Shown here: one piece after another, positions 16,384-24,478 of the stretch
Layout of the letters: each line of letters starts with the position of its first letter
How positions within the stretch are numbered: position 1 is the stretch's first letter
Assembly (NCBI RefSeq): GCF_015221875.1
Contig: NZ_JACYGY010000002.1
Span: 1,363,573 to 1,427,572 of the forward strand
Source of the DNA: Dyadobacter subterraneus
GTDB lineage: Bacteria; Bacteroidota; Bacteroidia; Cytophagales; Spirosomataceae
Direction of reading: 5' to 3'
Length of the DNA stretch: 64,000 nucleotides
Translations under genes and position numbers: made by a program
Notes under the pieces: model-generated
Told to the model about the DNA's origin: nothing
The model's input: only the letters and a program-made list of their open reading frames with translations
Databases searched by the model: none

Positions 16384-17623
16384 AATTCACCTGCTTATAA
16401 TAAACCAGCTCATGCTCCGGTAATAATTCCGGATGCAGGATTTTGATCAGATCCGACAAAACAATCTGCGGATTCACAGCACCCGATTCCCAATAATCAT
16501 TCGAACCGCGGTTGTTCACACGTTTATTATAGCTGTAAATCTGTCCGGATTTATAAGCTTTGAAATCGGTATAACGAGGATCTTTCGCAAGAATTTCTTT
16601 TTTGTTATCGTAGTTGCTGATCCCGACATTCAGCCAATAATCAGCTGTCAGAGCGATCGGGTAAACGGCTTCAAAATTTAACGCCAGACTTCCCGTTGCT
16701 TTGGTATTATTCCAATGATAATCTGCGCCGGCATCCCGGAAAAACTGCGCCATATAACTATTTCCATTCGGGACAAACCATGAATCTTTGGAATTCATAC
16801 CGGTAATGATGCTCGGTTTTACTTTCACTTTTTGAGATAATGCCGCAAGACGTTTGTATTCCTCTTCCATTTTGGCAAATTTCTTGTTGACAAAATCTTC
16901 ACGATTTAGCAGCGCTGCCAAAAGTTTAACCCACTCCGCACGGCCCAATGGTGTAGTTTCAACCCATTCAGAATTAATCAAAACAGGAATTCCGGCAGCG
17001 TTCAAAGTTGTATACCGCTCCATTTTTGAAACCGGACTGCCCGTGGTCATGATCAAATCCGGGTGCATGGTAATCAATTTTTCCTCATTCAACCCCTGAT
17101 CTTTTCCAACTTCGGCAATTTTGCCCGCCTCAATTTGTTTGATAATTTCCGGGTTGGAAACATATTTCAAATTGCCCAGTCCGGTTACAATTTTTTCTTC
17201 TCCCAAAAGTCCAACCAACCCTACGTGCATGGACGACATCGCGACCAGACTACGAATTGGAATTTCAATAAACTGGCTGTTTGAATATCCTTTCGGCTTT
17301 TTTGTGCCGCGTTGAAGCAAAACATATTTGGCCGTATCGGTGCTTTTTTCAAACGGACTTAAAACATTGATCACCTTAAAATTATCGTGGTATTCGATCG
17401 TGAAGCCCTTGGCATGATGAATCTGGATTTTTTCAGAAAAATAGTCTTTCCCCGAAGAAGCCGTTTCTGCACTTTCAGTGAGATTTGAAGAAGTACCGCA
17501 GCCTGCTAAAAATAGCAGTGGGATAAATAATAAAGCCGCAAACTTCGCAGCTGCAATAAAAGTGGAAATGCACGCAAAGTCATTGCGAACTTCCCAAAAG
17601 GAGGTCTTCTGTTTTTTTGTCAT
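16382..17623 (-). CDS. btuF: ABC transporter substrate-binding lipoprotein, probable B12-binding
   Basis: A 413-residue periplasmic-binding protein of the FecB/BtuF type. It has a long N-region, a hydrophobic stretch and the lipobox LAGC with the lipidated Cys at about residue 42, then two lobes: VGLVGLLGEEKIVTGLG, HPDLIMTTGSP (lobe 1) and PSIITGMNSKDSWFVP (lobe 2). The placement right after a cobalamin riboswitch makes corrinoid the likely ligand, though the fold also serves haem and siderophores. The N-region before the hydrophobic core is unusually long and its DNA matches part of a family A repeat, so the true start could be internal. Confidence 0.85.
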   Translation of the reverse strand: MTKKQKTSFWEVRNDFACISTFIAAAKFAALLFIPLLFLAGCGTSSNLTESAETASSGKDYFSEKIQIHHAKGFTIEYHDNFKVINVLSPFEKSTDTAKYVLLQRGTKKPKGYSNSQFIEIPIRSLVAMSSMHVGLVGLLGEEKIVTGLGNLKYVSNPEIIKQIEAGKIAEVGKDQGLNEEKLITMHPDLIMTTGSPVSKMERYTTLNAAGIPVLINSEWVETTPLGRAEWVKLLAALLNREDFVNKKFAKMEEEYKRLAALSQKVKVKPSIITGMNSKDSWFVPNGNSYMAQFFRDAGADYHWNNTKATGSLALNFEAVYPIALTADYWLNVGISNYDNKKEILAKDPRYTDFKAYKSGQIYSYNKRVNNRGSNDYWESGAVNPQIVLSDLIKILHPELLPEHELVYYKQVN

Positions 17624-17667
17624 TTGTGCTACCAGCCTTTCTTCCGAAAGCTATGCGTATTAAGTGA

Positions 17668-17930
17668 ATAAGGCAGGTCTTCTGACTCGTTCCATTTCCC
17701 CTGACGCCTTCCCGGGGTGTAATTTTGAATGATAGAATGTGTGAATTAGAGAATGTGTTGCAATTGGCCATCATTCACTGATTCTATCATTCAAAATTCA
17801 ATCATTGTCCCCAGTGGCAATTGTCATGAATGTTTTTATGAACTTACAGCAGCGGAGACTGTTCCGGACTTGCACCGGTATTCCCTTTTAAAGTAACCGG
17901 ATTTTCGCAAATCCGGGATACTACCCTGAT
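17668..17930 (-). promoter_or_regulatory. Adenosylcobalamin riboswitch with enlarged arm
   Basis: On the minus strand the RNA begins with GGGTAG, has GGGAATACCGGTGCAAGTCC then CGCTGCTGTAAG, the invariant B12 box GCCACTG (17813-17819), CCGGGAAGGCG, and ends AGTCAGAAGACCTGCC. The 5' GGTAG pairs with the 3' CTGCC to close P1. Between the B12 box and GGGAAGGCG lies an ~80-base hairpin whose outer 18 bp (17721-17738 with 17781-17798) are perfect. It should repress the import operon (btuF-C-D, pduO, cobU) when adenosylcobalamin is plentiful. Confidence 0.95.
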
Positions 17931-17935
17931 GAATG

Positions 17936-17943
17936 CAAAACTA
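17936..17943 (-). promoter_or_regulatory. Promoter -7 element for the B12 import operon
   Basis: TAGTTTTG on the minus strand matches the Bacteroidota -7 consensus TAnnTTTG. It would start transcription about 7 bases further, at ~17929, exactly at the first paired bases of the riboswitch. A matching -33 TTG is not evident. Confidence 0.55.
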
Positions 17944-18278
17944 CTAAGATTTATGTGGGGTTTTTGATTTGTTGTAATAAATCTGATGTGTGTATTTTCT
18001 ATTGATGAAATAAGCTAGGTATAAGAGAAGGCAAGAATAGATGTCACCTTTAAAACTTGACTTCTCTGGAGAGTTAAGAATAAAATCCCAATTATTTATT
18101 TCAAATCGGTTTCACGTGTATTTGGATACTGTACCATCGGTACATTTCGTTGGTAGCAAAGATGTAACTCGTGCCACAAAGCGTTCCCGATAGGAACGCC
18201 TCGTAATTAACCTTAAATGTTTTCTACCTACAAGATCTGCCGATGGCAAATAAGCATTGTCGTTAAATTGGGATCTTA
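17944..18278. repeat. Gap between cbiB and the riboswitch with a degenerate intergenic element
   Basis: This 335-base stretch has no gene. From 18129 to about 18248 it holds a structured, probably repetitive element. It begins CTGTACCATCGGTACA, contains the 7-bp hairpin GCGTTCC-CGATA-GGAACGC (18181-18199), and ends with TCTGCCGATGGCA, which is roughly the inverse of its start. The rest (17944-18128) is AT-rich and shows nothing I can name. Confidence 0.5.
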
Positions 18279-19214
18279 TCAAAGGAAATGATAAAAAAAC
18301 AAACTGATAATCAAGACGGTTACAAAACAAACCTTATGATTAATCCATGCTGCTTTCCGAATTTCCCCCGACTCGATAATCCGTTCCTTCTCCCCGATGA
18401 AAGGTTTGTCAACCCACTTTCCATGATATACATTTGGCCCGCCGAAACGACAATTAAGAATTCCGGCCAGTGCAGATTCCGGATAGCCTGAATTTGGACT
18501 TTTATGTTGGTTTCCGTATTTGAAGACGAATTGCAGACCGCGATAATTTCCTGTTACAATCACCATAAGCAATGCCGTAATTCGTGCCGGGATGAAATTC
18601 GCAACGTCGTCCAGTCGGGCAGCGAATTTTCCGAATTGCTCGTACTTATCGCTGCGGTAACCGATCATGGAATCCAAAGTATTGATCATTTTGTAAACCA
18701 TCATGGCCGGAACGCCTCCGATTGCGTAGAAAAATAATGGCGCAATAACACCGTCGCTAAGATTTTCCGACATGGTTTCAAAAACCGCTATCCGGATTTG
18801 CTGGGCAGTTAACTGCGAAGTATCCCGGCCAACGATGCGCGACAGTTGCTTTCTTCCTGCTTCCAATCCCTCTTTTTCCAAAACTAAAAACACATTTTGA
18901 CCTTCGGTGATTAAAGCATTATTTGCTAATCCATACCAAACCCAAACGCTGTTGACGGCGATGAAAAGCCACATATTTATGTTTAGAAGTCTCTTATTTA
19001 GAAAATAAAAAAAGAAAAATGTGAGCAGACAAAGACTTGTTGCTAACAACATTCCTTTCAAAAATCGAGATGAATTTTTATTTAAAAGTTTGTCGCCAGA
19101 TGCAATAGCATTTCCAAATACACGAACCGGATGCGGCCAGTTGTCAGGATCGCCGATAATTAAATCCAGAATGTAACCGACAATCAACGGAGCTATGATC
19201 AATAATTTCTCCAT
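18279..19214 (-). CDS. cbiB: Adenosylcobinamide-phosphate synthase
   Basis: CbiB attaches aminopropanol (phosphate) to adenosylcobyric acid to give adenosylcobinamide (phosphate). The 311-residue membrane protein has the family N-terminus with GYILDLIIGDPDNWPHPVR, VGRDTSQLTAQQIRIAVFET, ENLSDGVIAPLFFYAIGGVPAMMVYKMINTLDSMIGYRSDKY and the C-terminal GYPESALAGIL. Its start overlaps the end of the upstream decarboxylase gene by 16 bases, coupling the enzyme to the supplier of its aminopropanol substrate. Confidence 0.95.
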   Translation of the reverse strand: MEKLLIIAPLIVGYILDLIIGDPDNWPHPVRVFGNAIASGDKLLNKNSSRFLKGMLLATSLCLLTFFFFYFLNKRLLNINMWLFIAVNSVWVWYGLANNALITEGQNVFLVLEKEGLEAGRKQLSRIVGRDTSQLTAQQIRIAVFETMSENLSDGVIAPLFFYAIGGVPAMMVYKMINTLDSMIGYRSDKYEQFGKFAARLDDVANFIPARITALLMVIVTGNYRGLQFVFKYGNQHKSPNSGYPESALAGILNCRFGGPNVYHGKWVDKPFIGEKERIIESGEIRKAAWINHKVCFVTVLIISLFFYHFL

Positions 19215-20215
19215 TCTTCGAGGGCTTCAATGAATAGATTATTTTTTTCAGGCGACAGGGTAGCGATCCGAAAATGTTGTTTTGTTAAATCTCTGAAATT
19301 ACTCGCATCACGAATTAAAAGTCCATATTTTTCGATCAGGAATTGTTTGAGTTCCGCTGCGTTGCCTTTCAGTGTTTCTGCCAGGAAAAAATGTGTAGCA
19401 CTTTCATGAATTTTCAATATCGGATTTTGGCTGAGTTTTTCTGTAAATCTTTCTTTTTCGGCTAGTAAACCATTTAAGGGGATTTGAATTTGCTGGTAGT
19501 TTTCAAAAATAAATTTCCCGGCTTGCAGCGCCATCGTATTTACTGTCCACGGTTGTTTGATACCTTTCAATTTCGAAATTAAATCCTCCGAAGCGACAAC
19601 ATAACCCAATCGTAACCCTGGAATCGCATAAGCTTTGGTAAGCGAATGCATGATCAACAGGTTTGGATAATGGTTAATTAAAGATATCGAAGAATTGATT
19701 TGCACTGTGAAATCGATAAAAGCTTCATCAACGACGAAAAGCGTTTCAGGATTTTGCTGAACCCAACTTTCGAGTTGAGAAAATGATTTTCCCGTAGGGT
19801 TATTGGGATTACAAATGAAAACCAGATCGGTTAACAATGTAGGAAATTCCTGGATTTTAGACCAGGGCAAAAAGGTCAGATCGTGTTGATATAATTTGCA
19901 TGCGTCTTTATATTCAGCAAAAGCGGGCGTGACAATGGTTGTTCTTTTTCCCGCAAAAGCCTGCGCGATCAGATAAATGCTTTCTGTCGTTCCGCTGTTA
20001 ATTAAAATTTGTTCGGGATTTAAATGATGATGAAACGCAACCAATTCACTCAAACTTTCAGCCATCACTTCCGGATAACGGTTTATCGCCGACCATTGCT
20101 CAAAAATATATTCTTTCAAACCCGACGGTTCACCTCCGTACCAGACATTGGTACTGAAATCTGCGATGATTTTTTGGGCATAACGGTACGAGTCGTCGCC
20201 GTGGCCTTGTAACAT
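19199..20215 (-). CDS. cobD: L-threonine-O-3-phosphate decarboxylase (PLP aminotransferase fold)
   Basis: The 338-residue protein is a class I/II PLP enzyme that opens MLQGHGDD and then DFSTNVWYGGEPSGL, as CobD-type enzymes do. It has the FICNPNNPTGKSFSQ loop, FVVDEAFIDF (PLP-contacting Asp) and SLTKAYAIPGLRLGYV with the Schiff-base Lys. CobD decarboxylates threonine phosphate to aminopropanol phosphate for CbiB. HisC-like aminotransferases look similar, but overlap with cbiB and the position after cobyric acid synthase decide for cobalamin synthesis. Confidence 0.9.
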   Translation of the reverse strand: MLQGHGDDSYRYAQKIIADFSTNVWYGGEPSGLKEYIFEQWSAINRYPEVMAESLSELVAFHHHLNPEQILINSGTTESIYLIAQAFAGKRTTIVTPAFAEYKDACKLYQHDLTFLPWSKIQEFPTLLTDLVFICNPNNPTGKSFSQLESWVQQNPETLFVVDEAFIDFTVQINSSISLINHYPNLLIMHSLTKAYAIPGLRLGYVVASEDLISKLKGIKQPWTVNTMALQAGKFIFENYQQIQIPLNGLLAEKERFTEKLSQNPILKIHESATHFFLAETLKGNAAELKQFLIEKYGLLIRDASNFRDLTKQHFRIATLSPEKNNLFIEALEEWRNY

Positions 20216-20226
20216 AGATTTTCTAT

Positions 20227-21705
20227 TTATTCCAGACTTTTATAAATCATTTCCAAATCCACATTCGCGCGAATATGATCTGCCAGCCGGTCGTATTGCA
20301 ATTCTTTAAATTGATTATAGTCGAAAGTTTCAGCAATCGTTTCTGTTGAAAAACCGGATAATAAATCTTCGATCACCACCGCGTTATCCAGAATACCATG
20401 CAGATAACTGCCCCAGCAATTTTCATCTAAAAAGTAGCCATCAGGTCTTCCATTTGATAAAACAGTAACCGGAGAATTAATTTCAGAAGTCGTTTCTCCC
20501 ATATGAATTTCATATCCGGTACAAACTTCCGGATTTTTCCGATAACTGAAATGTTGCTGCAAGGTCGTTTTGACGGGCTTTAAAACCGTTTTTACAGGCA
20601 GTAATCCAAGTCCTGGCATCGATTCCAAGGAACCTTCTACATGATCAGGATCTTCAATCAGGTCTCCCATCATCTGATAACCGCCACAAATCCCAATGAC
20701 TTTTTTGCCGTTTTTACGTGCGTTAACAATCGCCGCCGCGACGCCATTATTCTTGATCGTCAACAAATCATCAAGCGTATTTTTACTTCCGGGTATGATG
20801 ATGATATCGGCTTTTGCAATTTCTTCCGGTTGTGAAGTATAGAATAAGTGTACGCGGGGATCTTTTTCCAGTCGGTCAAAATCAGTGAAATTAGACAGCC
20901 GTTTTAATAAAATGACCGCTACATTAATTTTTCCTTCCTTCGTTGTATTAAATTTATTTTGAAGCGAAACGGAATCCTCTTCTTCGATATGGATGTCTTT
21001 GAAAAAAGGCAAAACACCAACGACGGGAACGCCGGTTAATTCTTCAAGCATTTTTTTCCCATCTTCAAAAAGTCGTGAATCACCACGAAATTTATTGACG
21101 ATAATTCCTTTGATACACTGACGTTCTTCTGGTGTCAATAAAGCAATGGTACCATAAACACTTCCGAAAATTCCGCCCCTGTCAATGTCTCCAATCAGAT
21201 AGGTTGCTGCTCCTGCATGAAGCGCCATTCGCAGATTTGTAATATCCCGTTTTTTAAGATTTAATTCAGAAATGCTGCCGGCTCCTTCCATCACGATTGG
21301 GGAATATCGAGCCGATAATCGATCGTAAGCCTGCGTTACAGCCATGAATAATTCTTTCCGGTCGGTGGTTTTGAAATATTCGTATGCAGACTGGTTTCCC
21401 ACCGGTTTTCCATTCAAAATCACCTGAGATGACTGGTCGTTGGTTGGTTTCAATAAAACCGGATTCATGTCGGTATGACAAGGAATTCCTGCCGCTTCTG
21501 CCTGAACCGCCTGTGCGCGTCCAAGCTCTAAACCTTCCGGTGTTACGTAGCTGTTCAAAGACATATTCTGCGCTTTGAACGGCGCCGGATGATAACCATC
21601 TTGTTTGAAAATCCTGCAAAATCCTGCGCAAATCACACTTTTGCCAACATCGGAAGCGGTGCCGACAAACATGATTGATTTTGTGAGATTTCTGGTCTTT
21701 GACAT
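20227..21705 (-). CDS. cbiP: Cobyric acid synthase (glutamine-dependent amidase)
   Basis: CbiP/CobQ amidates four side chains of adenosylcobyrinic a,c-diamide using glutamine and ATP. The 492-residue product has an N-terminal dethiobiotin-synthetase-like ATPase domain (MFVGTASDVGKSVICAGFCR, FKAQNMSLNS, QAEAAG, VMEGAGSISE, YLIGDIDRGGIFGSVYGT). The C-terminal class I glutaminase-like domain has IIIPGSKNTLDDL, GICGGYQMMG with the catalytic Cys, and SYLHGILDN. The ATG at 21705 (MSKTRNLTKS) is preferred over an upstream start at 21735 because family members begin close to the ATPase motif. Confidence 0.95.
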   Translation of the reverse strand: MSKTRNLTKSIMFVGTASDVGKSVICAGFCRIFKQDGYHPAPFKAQNMSLNSYVTPEGLELGRAQAVQAEAAGIPCHTDMNPVLLKPTNDQSSQVILNGKPVGNQSAYEYFKTTDRKELFMAVTQAYDRLSARYSPIVMEGAGSISELNLKKRDITNLRMALHAGAATYLIGDIDRGGIFGSVYGTIALLTPEERQCIKGIIVNKFRGDSRLFEDGKKMLEELTGVPVVGVLPFFKDIHIEEEDSVSLQNKFNTTKEGKINVAVILLKRLSNFTDFDRLEKDPRVHLFYTSQPEEIAKADIIIIPGSKNTLDDLLTIKNNGVAAAIVNARKNGKKVIGICGGYQMMGDLIEDPDHVEGSLESMPGLGLLPVKTVLKPVKTTLQQHFSYRKNPEVCTGYEIHMGETTSEINSPVTVLSNGRPDGYFLDENCWGSYLHGILDNAVVIEDLLSGFSTETIAETFDYNQFKELQYDRLADHIRANVDLEMIYKSLE

Positions 21706-21720
21706 TAGGTTAAGGTAAAG

Positions 21721-21819
21721 TTGCACGCAAAGCAAAAAAAGCGGACGCCGCGCGGATAAAACGCAAAGTACGCGAAGATTTTTGGCGGTCTTTGCGAAAA
21801 CCTTATTTGCTTTGCGTGA
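21721..21819. repeat. Family A palindromic repeat (copy A3)
   Basis: It starts TTGCACGCAAAGC and ends GCTTTGCGTGAA, with inner CGCAAAG/CTTTGCG blocks, so the ends are inverted copies. It begins 12 bases after the stop of the fused chelatase gene and ends ~15 bases before the cbiP start. Confidence 0.8.
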
Positions 21820-21831
21820 AAAAAAAGAAAA

Positions 21832-23784
21832 TTAGACAATTCTACCGGAAATAGTAACCGTGATATTTTCCGAAGAAAGTTCTTCAAGTGATAAACATTC
21901 TGCGCCCATCACCTTCGCCATTTCGGCGGCTCTTCCAAAACGAAGGTAATCGTTTTCAGTATCAAGCACCAAAGCTGGAATATTGGATTGGAATAATTGA
22001 CCGGATAATTGCAGTGTTTGCTGCCAGGCATCACCACCTCCCGGAAGCGGAACATTGGCTTTCCCATCGCTGAGAATAACCAAAAGCGGTTTTAAATCTT
22101 TATCCGGATTTAATTTATTGATCACCTGAATGGCCAATTGCAAGGCATGCGGCAAAGGAGTTCTTCCACCTGTTGGCAAATTTTGCATGGCTTGTTCAGC
22201 TTGTTCAACGCTATAAGTGGGTTCCAAAAGTAACTGTGCTTCCACACCACGGAAGGAAATCACGCCAACCATATCTCTTCTTTGATAAGCATCCGTAAGT
22301 AAACTCAGCACACTTCCTTTCACCGCTTCCATCCGGCTGCTCGCCGCCATAGATCCCGAAGCATCCACAACAAACAGAATTAAATTTCCTGTTTTTCCTT
22401 TTCTAACCTTTTGATGCAGATCATTTCGTGTAATATGAAAATCATCCTGATCACGGATTAAGGCAGATTGTACCGTTGCTATAATTGATATATCATTTGG
22501 AGATTGATCGGGGATCGCTCTTAATTCAGGCCCTCGATTTGTATTGATTGCCTGACTTCTCCGGCCTTCCGGCATTTGGTGCGAAACAGGATTTAAATCA
22601 ACTTTAAAATTTGGAGCTTCTTTTTGAGGTGCTATACCGAATACTTGTTCTTGTTTTGAAGAAGGTGATTCCGGATCATCGTTATTATTTTGATCGTCAG
22701 AAGGCAACTGCTTAGAAGATAGTAGCTCTTCTTCTTCTTCTTTTGTTGATTCAGGTTGATTTTGCTGTTGCGGCAGATTGTTTTGCTCTGGCTGTTCCTG
22801 CTGCATTAATTCATCCAGCCTGTTATCACCTTTACTATTTCCTTCAAATGGTTTTTTTCGCTGTCTGTGAATCAGTGCCAGTTCAGCAGCTTGTCGTACA
22901 TCTTCGGCTGTCACGACAGTTCTTTTGTCCAGAGCGGCCAGCGTGATTGCAGTTTTATACATCACGATATCCGCCCGTAAGCTCGTCACATTCATTTCTG
23001 TGCAAAGCTGACTGATCAAAGTCAATAATCCATCAGGCAAAATAACAGACGGTAATAATTGCTGAGCCGTTTTGATCTGGTTTTGAAGATTCTTTTGAGC
23101 AGCAGCCCATTGACTGGAAAATTTTTCCGGATTGGCTTCAAAATGAATTCTTCTGCGTACAACTTCCGTTCTTTCCGCAACATCCCGCGGCGCTTCCACA
23201 TCGACCATTAATCCAAAACGATCCAGAAATTGAGGACGCAGATTTCCTTCTTCCGGATTCATAGTACCGATCAAAGTAAATTTTGCAGGATGACTTTCAG
23301 ACAGTCCATCGCGCTGGATTGTGTTAACGCCCATCGCTGCAGCGTCCAGTAAAACATCCACCAAATGATCAGGGAGTAAATTTACTTCATCAATGTATAA
23401 AATCCCACGGTGTGCAGTTGCTAATAAACCTGGTTGTAATCTTTTCTTTTTTTCTGATAAAATACCTTCCAGATCCAGACTTCCCAGAACTCGGTCTTCG
23501 GTTGCGCCAAGGGGAAGATTTATAAAAGGAACTGCCATTTCTTCTATATCAACAGGACATTCACCGCAAATATCCTGCAAATCATTTTCCTGAAATAATA
23601 ATGGAAAGGTTTCATTTTTAGGAATTAACGGCATTATTTCAGCCAATCCTCTGGCAGCCGTACTCTTCGCCGTCCCTTTTTCTCCTCTGATCAATAAACC
23701 TCCAATGGACGGATTGATTGCACACAATATGAGTGCGCGCTTTAATTTTTCCTGTCCAACCAAGGCAGCAAAAGGATATTTCAT
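21832..23784 (-). CDS. Fused magnesium/cobalt chelatase I-D subunit (AAA+ and VWA domains)
   Basis: The 650-residue protein joins a ChlI/BchI-like AAA+ domain (Walker A GEKGTAKST at 34-42; Walker B ILYIDEVNLL; sensor TLIGTMNPEEGNLRPQFLDRFG) to a Gln/Asn/Glu-rich linker (~residues 310-400) and a VWA domain with the MIDAS motif DASGSM and later SDGKANVPL. This is the ChlD-type architecture whose ATPase activity drives metal insertion together with a large H/CobN subunit. In this cobalamin neighbourhood cobalt chelation is likely. No CobN-type gene is in the window, so the partner must be elsewhere or absent. Confidence 0.88.
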   Translation of the reverse strand: MKYPFAALVGQEKLKRALILCAINPSIGGLLIRGEKGTAKSTAARGLAEIMPLIPKNETFPLLFQENDLQDICGECPVDIEEMAVPFINLPLGATEDRVLGSLDLEGILSEKKKRLQPGLLATAHRGILYIDEVNLLPDHLVDVLLDAAAMGVNTIQRDGLSESHPAKFTLIGTMNPEEGNLRPQFLDRFGLMVDVEAPRDVAERTEVVRRRIHFEANPEKFSSQWAAAQKNLQNQIKTAQQLLPSVILPDGLLTLISQLCTEMNVTSLRADIVMYKTAITLAALDKRTVVTAEDVRQAAELALIHRQRKKPFEGNSKGDNRLDELMQQEQPEQNNLPQQQNQPESTKEEEEELLSSKQLPSDDQNNNDDPESPSSKQEQVFGIAPQKEAPNFKVDLNPVSHQMPEGRRSQAINTNRGPELRAIPDQSPNDISIIATVQSALIRDQDDFHITRNDLHQKVRKGKTGNLILFVVDASGSMAASSRMEAVKGSVLSLLTDAYQRRDMVGVISFRGVEAQLLLEPTYSVEQAEQAMQNLPTGGRTPLPHALQLAIQVINKLNPDKDLKPLLVILSDGKANVPLPGGGDAWQQTLQLSGQLFQSNIPALVLDTENDYLRFGRAAEMAKVMGAECLSLEELSSENITVTISGRIV

Positions 23785-23842
23785 AGAGAAGAATTATTAA
23801 AATTACTTTTCCCTTGTGGCAAGGGAGAGGCAAAATTAGGGA

Positions 23843-23939
23843 ATTAAACGCAGAGTAATGGAGTTTTGCGCGGGGTTACGCAGAGTAAAATGAACTCCTT
23901 CAACTCTGCGTTTTAACTCCCGTACCTCTGCGTTTAAAT
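23843..23939. repeat. Family A palindromic repeat (copy A4)
   Basis: It starts ATTAAACGCAGAG and ends CTCTGCGTTTAAAT, a perfect inverted end pair, with internal CGCAGAG and CTCTGCG blocks. It lies 6 bases past the stop of the DUF5618-like gene. Confidence 0.82.
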
Positions 23940-23945
23940 GCGACC

Positions 23946-24341
23946 TCAGATATAGGCAAGCATTTTGGTTACGTTACTTAGGCCGGTTTGAATGGTATCA
24001 ACAGATCTTGTACCGTGATAATATCCGATTATATGCAGTTCGTCGTAAACATTGACTAATAATCTCAACAGTTTTTTGTCATATTTTCTAACCCTGTTTG
24101 TATAGTCTTCAATGCTTTTGGGTTTAATGAATTTTACTCCTTCTTTTTGTTTCAGATATTCATCCAGAATTAGCAAGGCAGCTGAATAAGCAGTACCCGC
24201 AGCCATTTTTACATATTTAATATCAGCATATAATCCGTCCTTTTTACCTGCTTTTTCGCTCAAAATTTCTTTTGCGTTTTGCAAGTAGCGGGCAGCTTCT
24301 TCGGCTGGGGAAAGCAGGTTGTCTTGATTCTGAATGGCCAT
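23946..24341 (-). CDS. DUF5618-like HEPN-type helical protein
   Basis: A 131-residue all-helical soluble protein. The pattern AARYLQNAKEILSEKAG, YADIKYVKMAAGTAYSAALLILDEYL and a conserved-looking YDELHIIGYYHG resembles the Bacteroidota DUF5618 family, which looks like small HEPN-type helical bundles. The canonical HEPN RNase motif RxxxxH is not evident, so I do not call it a toxin. It stands alone, divergent from the repair cassette starting at 24479. Confidence 0.6.
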   Translation of the reverse strand: MAIQNQDNLLSPAEEAARYLQNAKEILSEKAGKKDGLYADIKYVKMAAGTAYSAALLILDEYLKQKEGVKFIKPKSIEDYTNRVRKYDKKLLRLLVNVYDELHIIGYYHGTRSVDTIQTGLSNVTKMLAYI

Positions 24342-24478
24342 ATCAATAGGAATTGAAAAGAATTTATTGATTTGACTCCAAATTTTAAAAAAGTCATTTC
24401 AAAAATAACATAATTTTCCGTCTTATCTGGTGAGCTCGTGAGGTTTAATATTGGCATGCTTTTATTGAATTTTTAATT

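Noticed and set aside
17580..17774. Minus-strand ORF across the riboswitch 3' half
   Set aside because: It runs through conserved riboswitch bases and its translation has no protein features.
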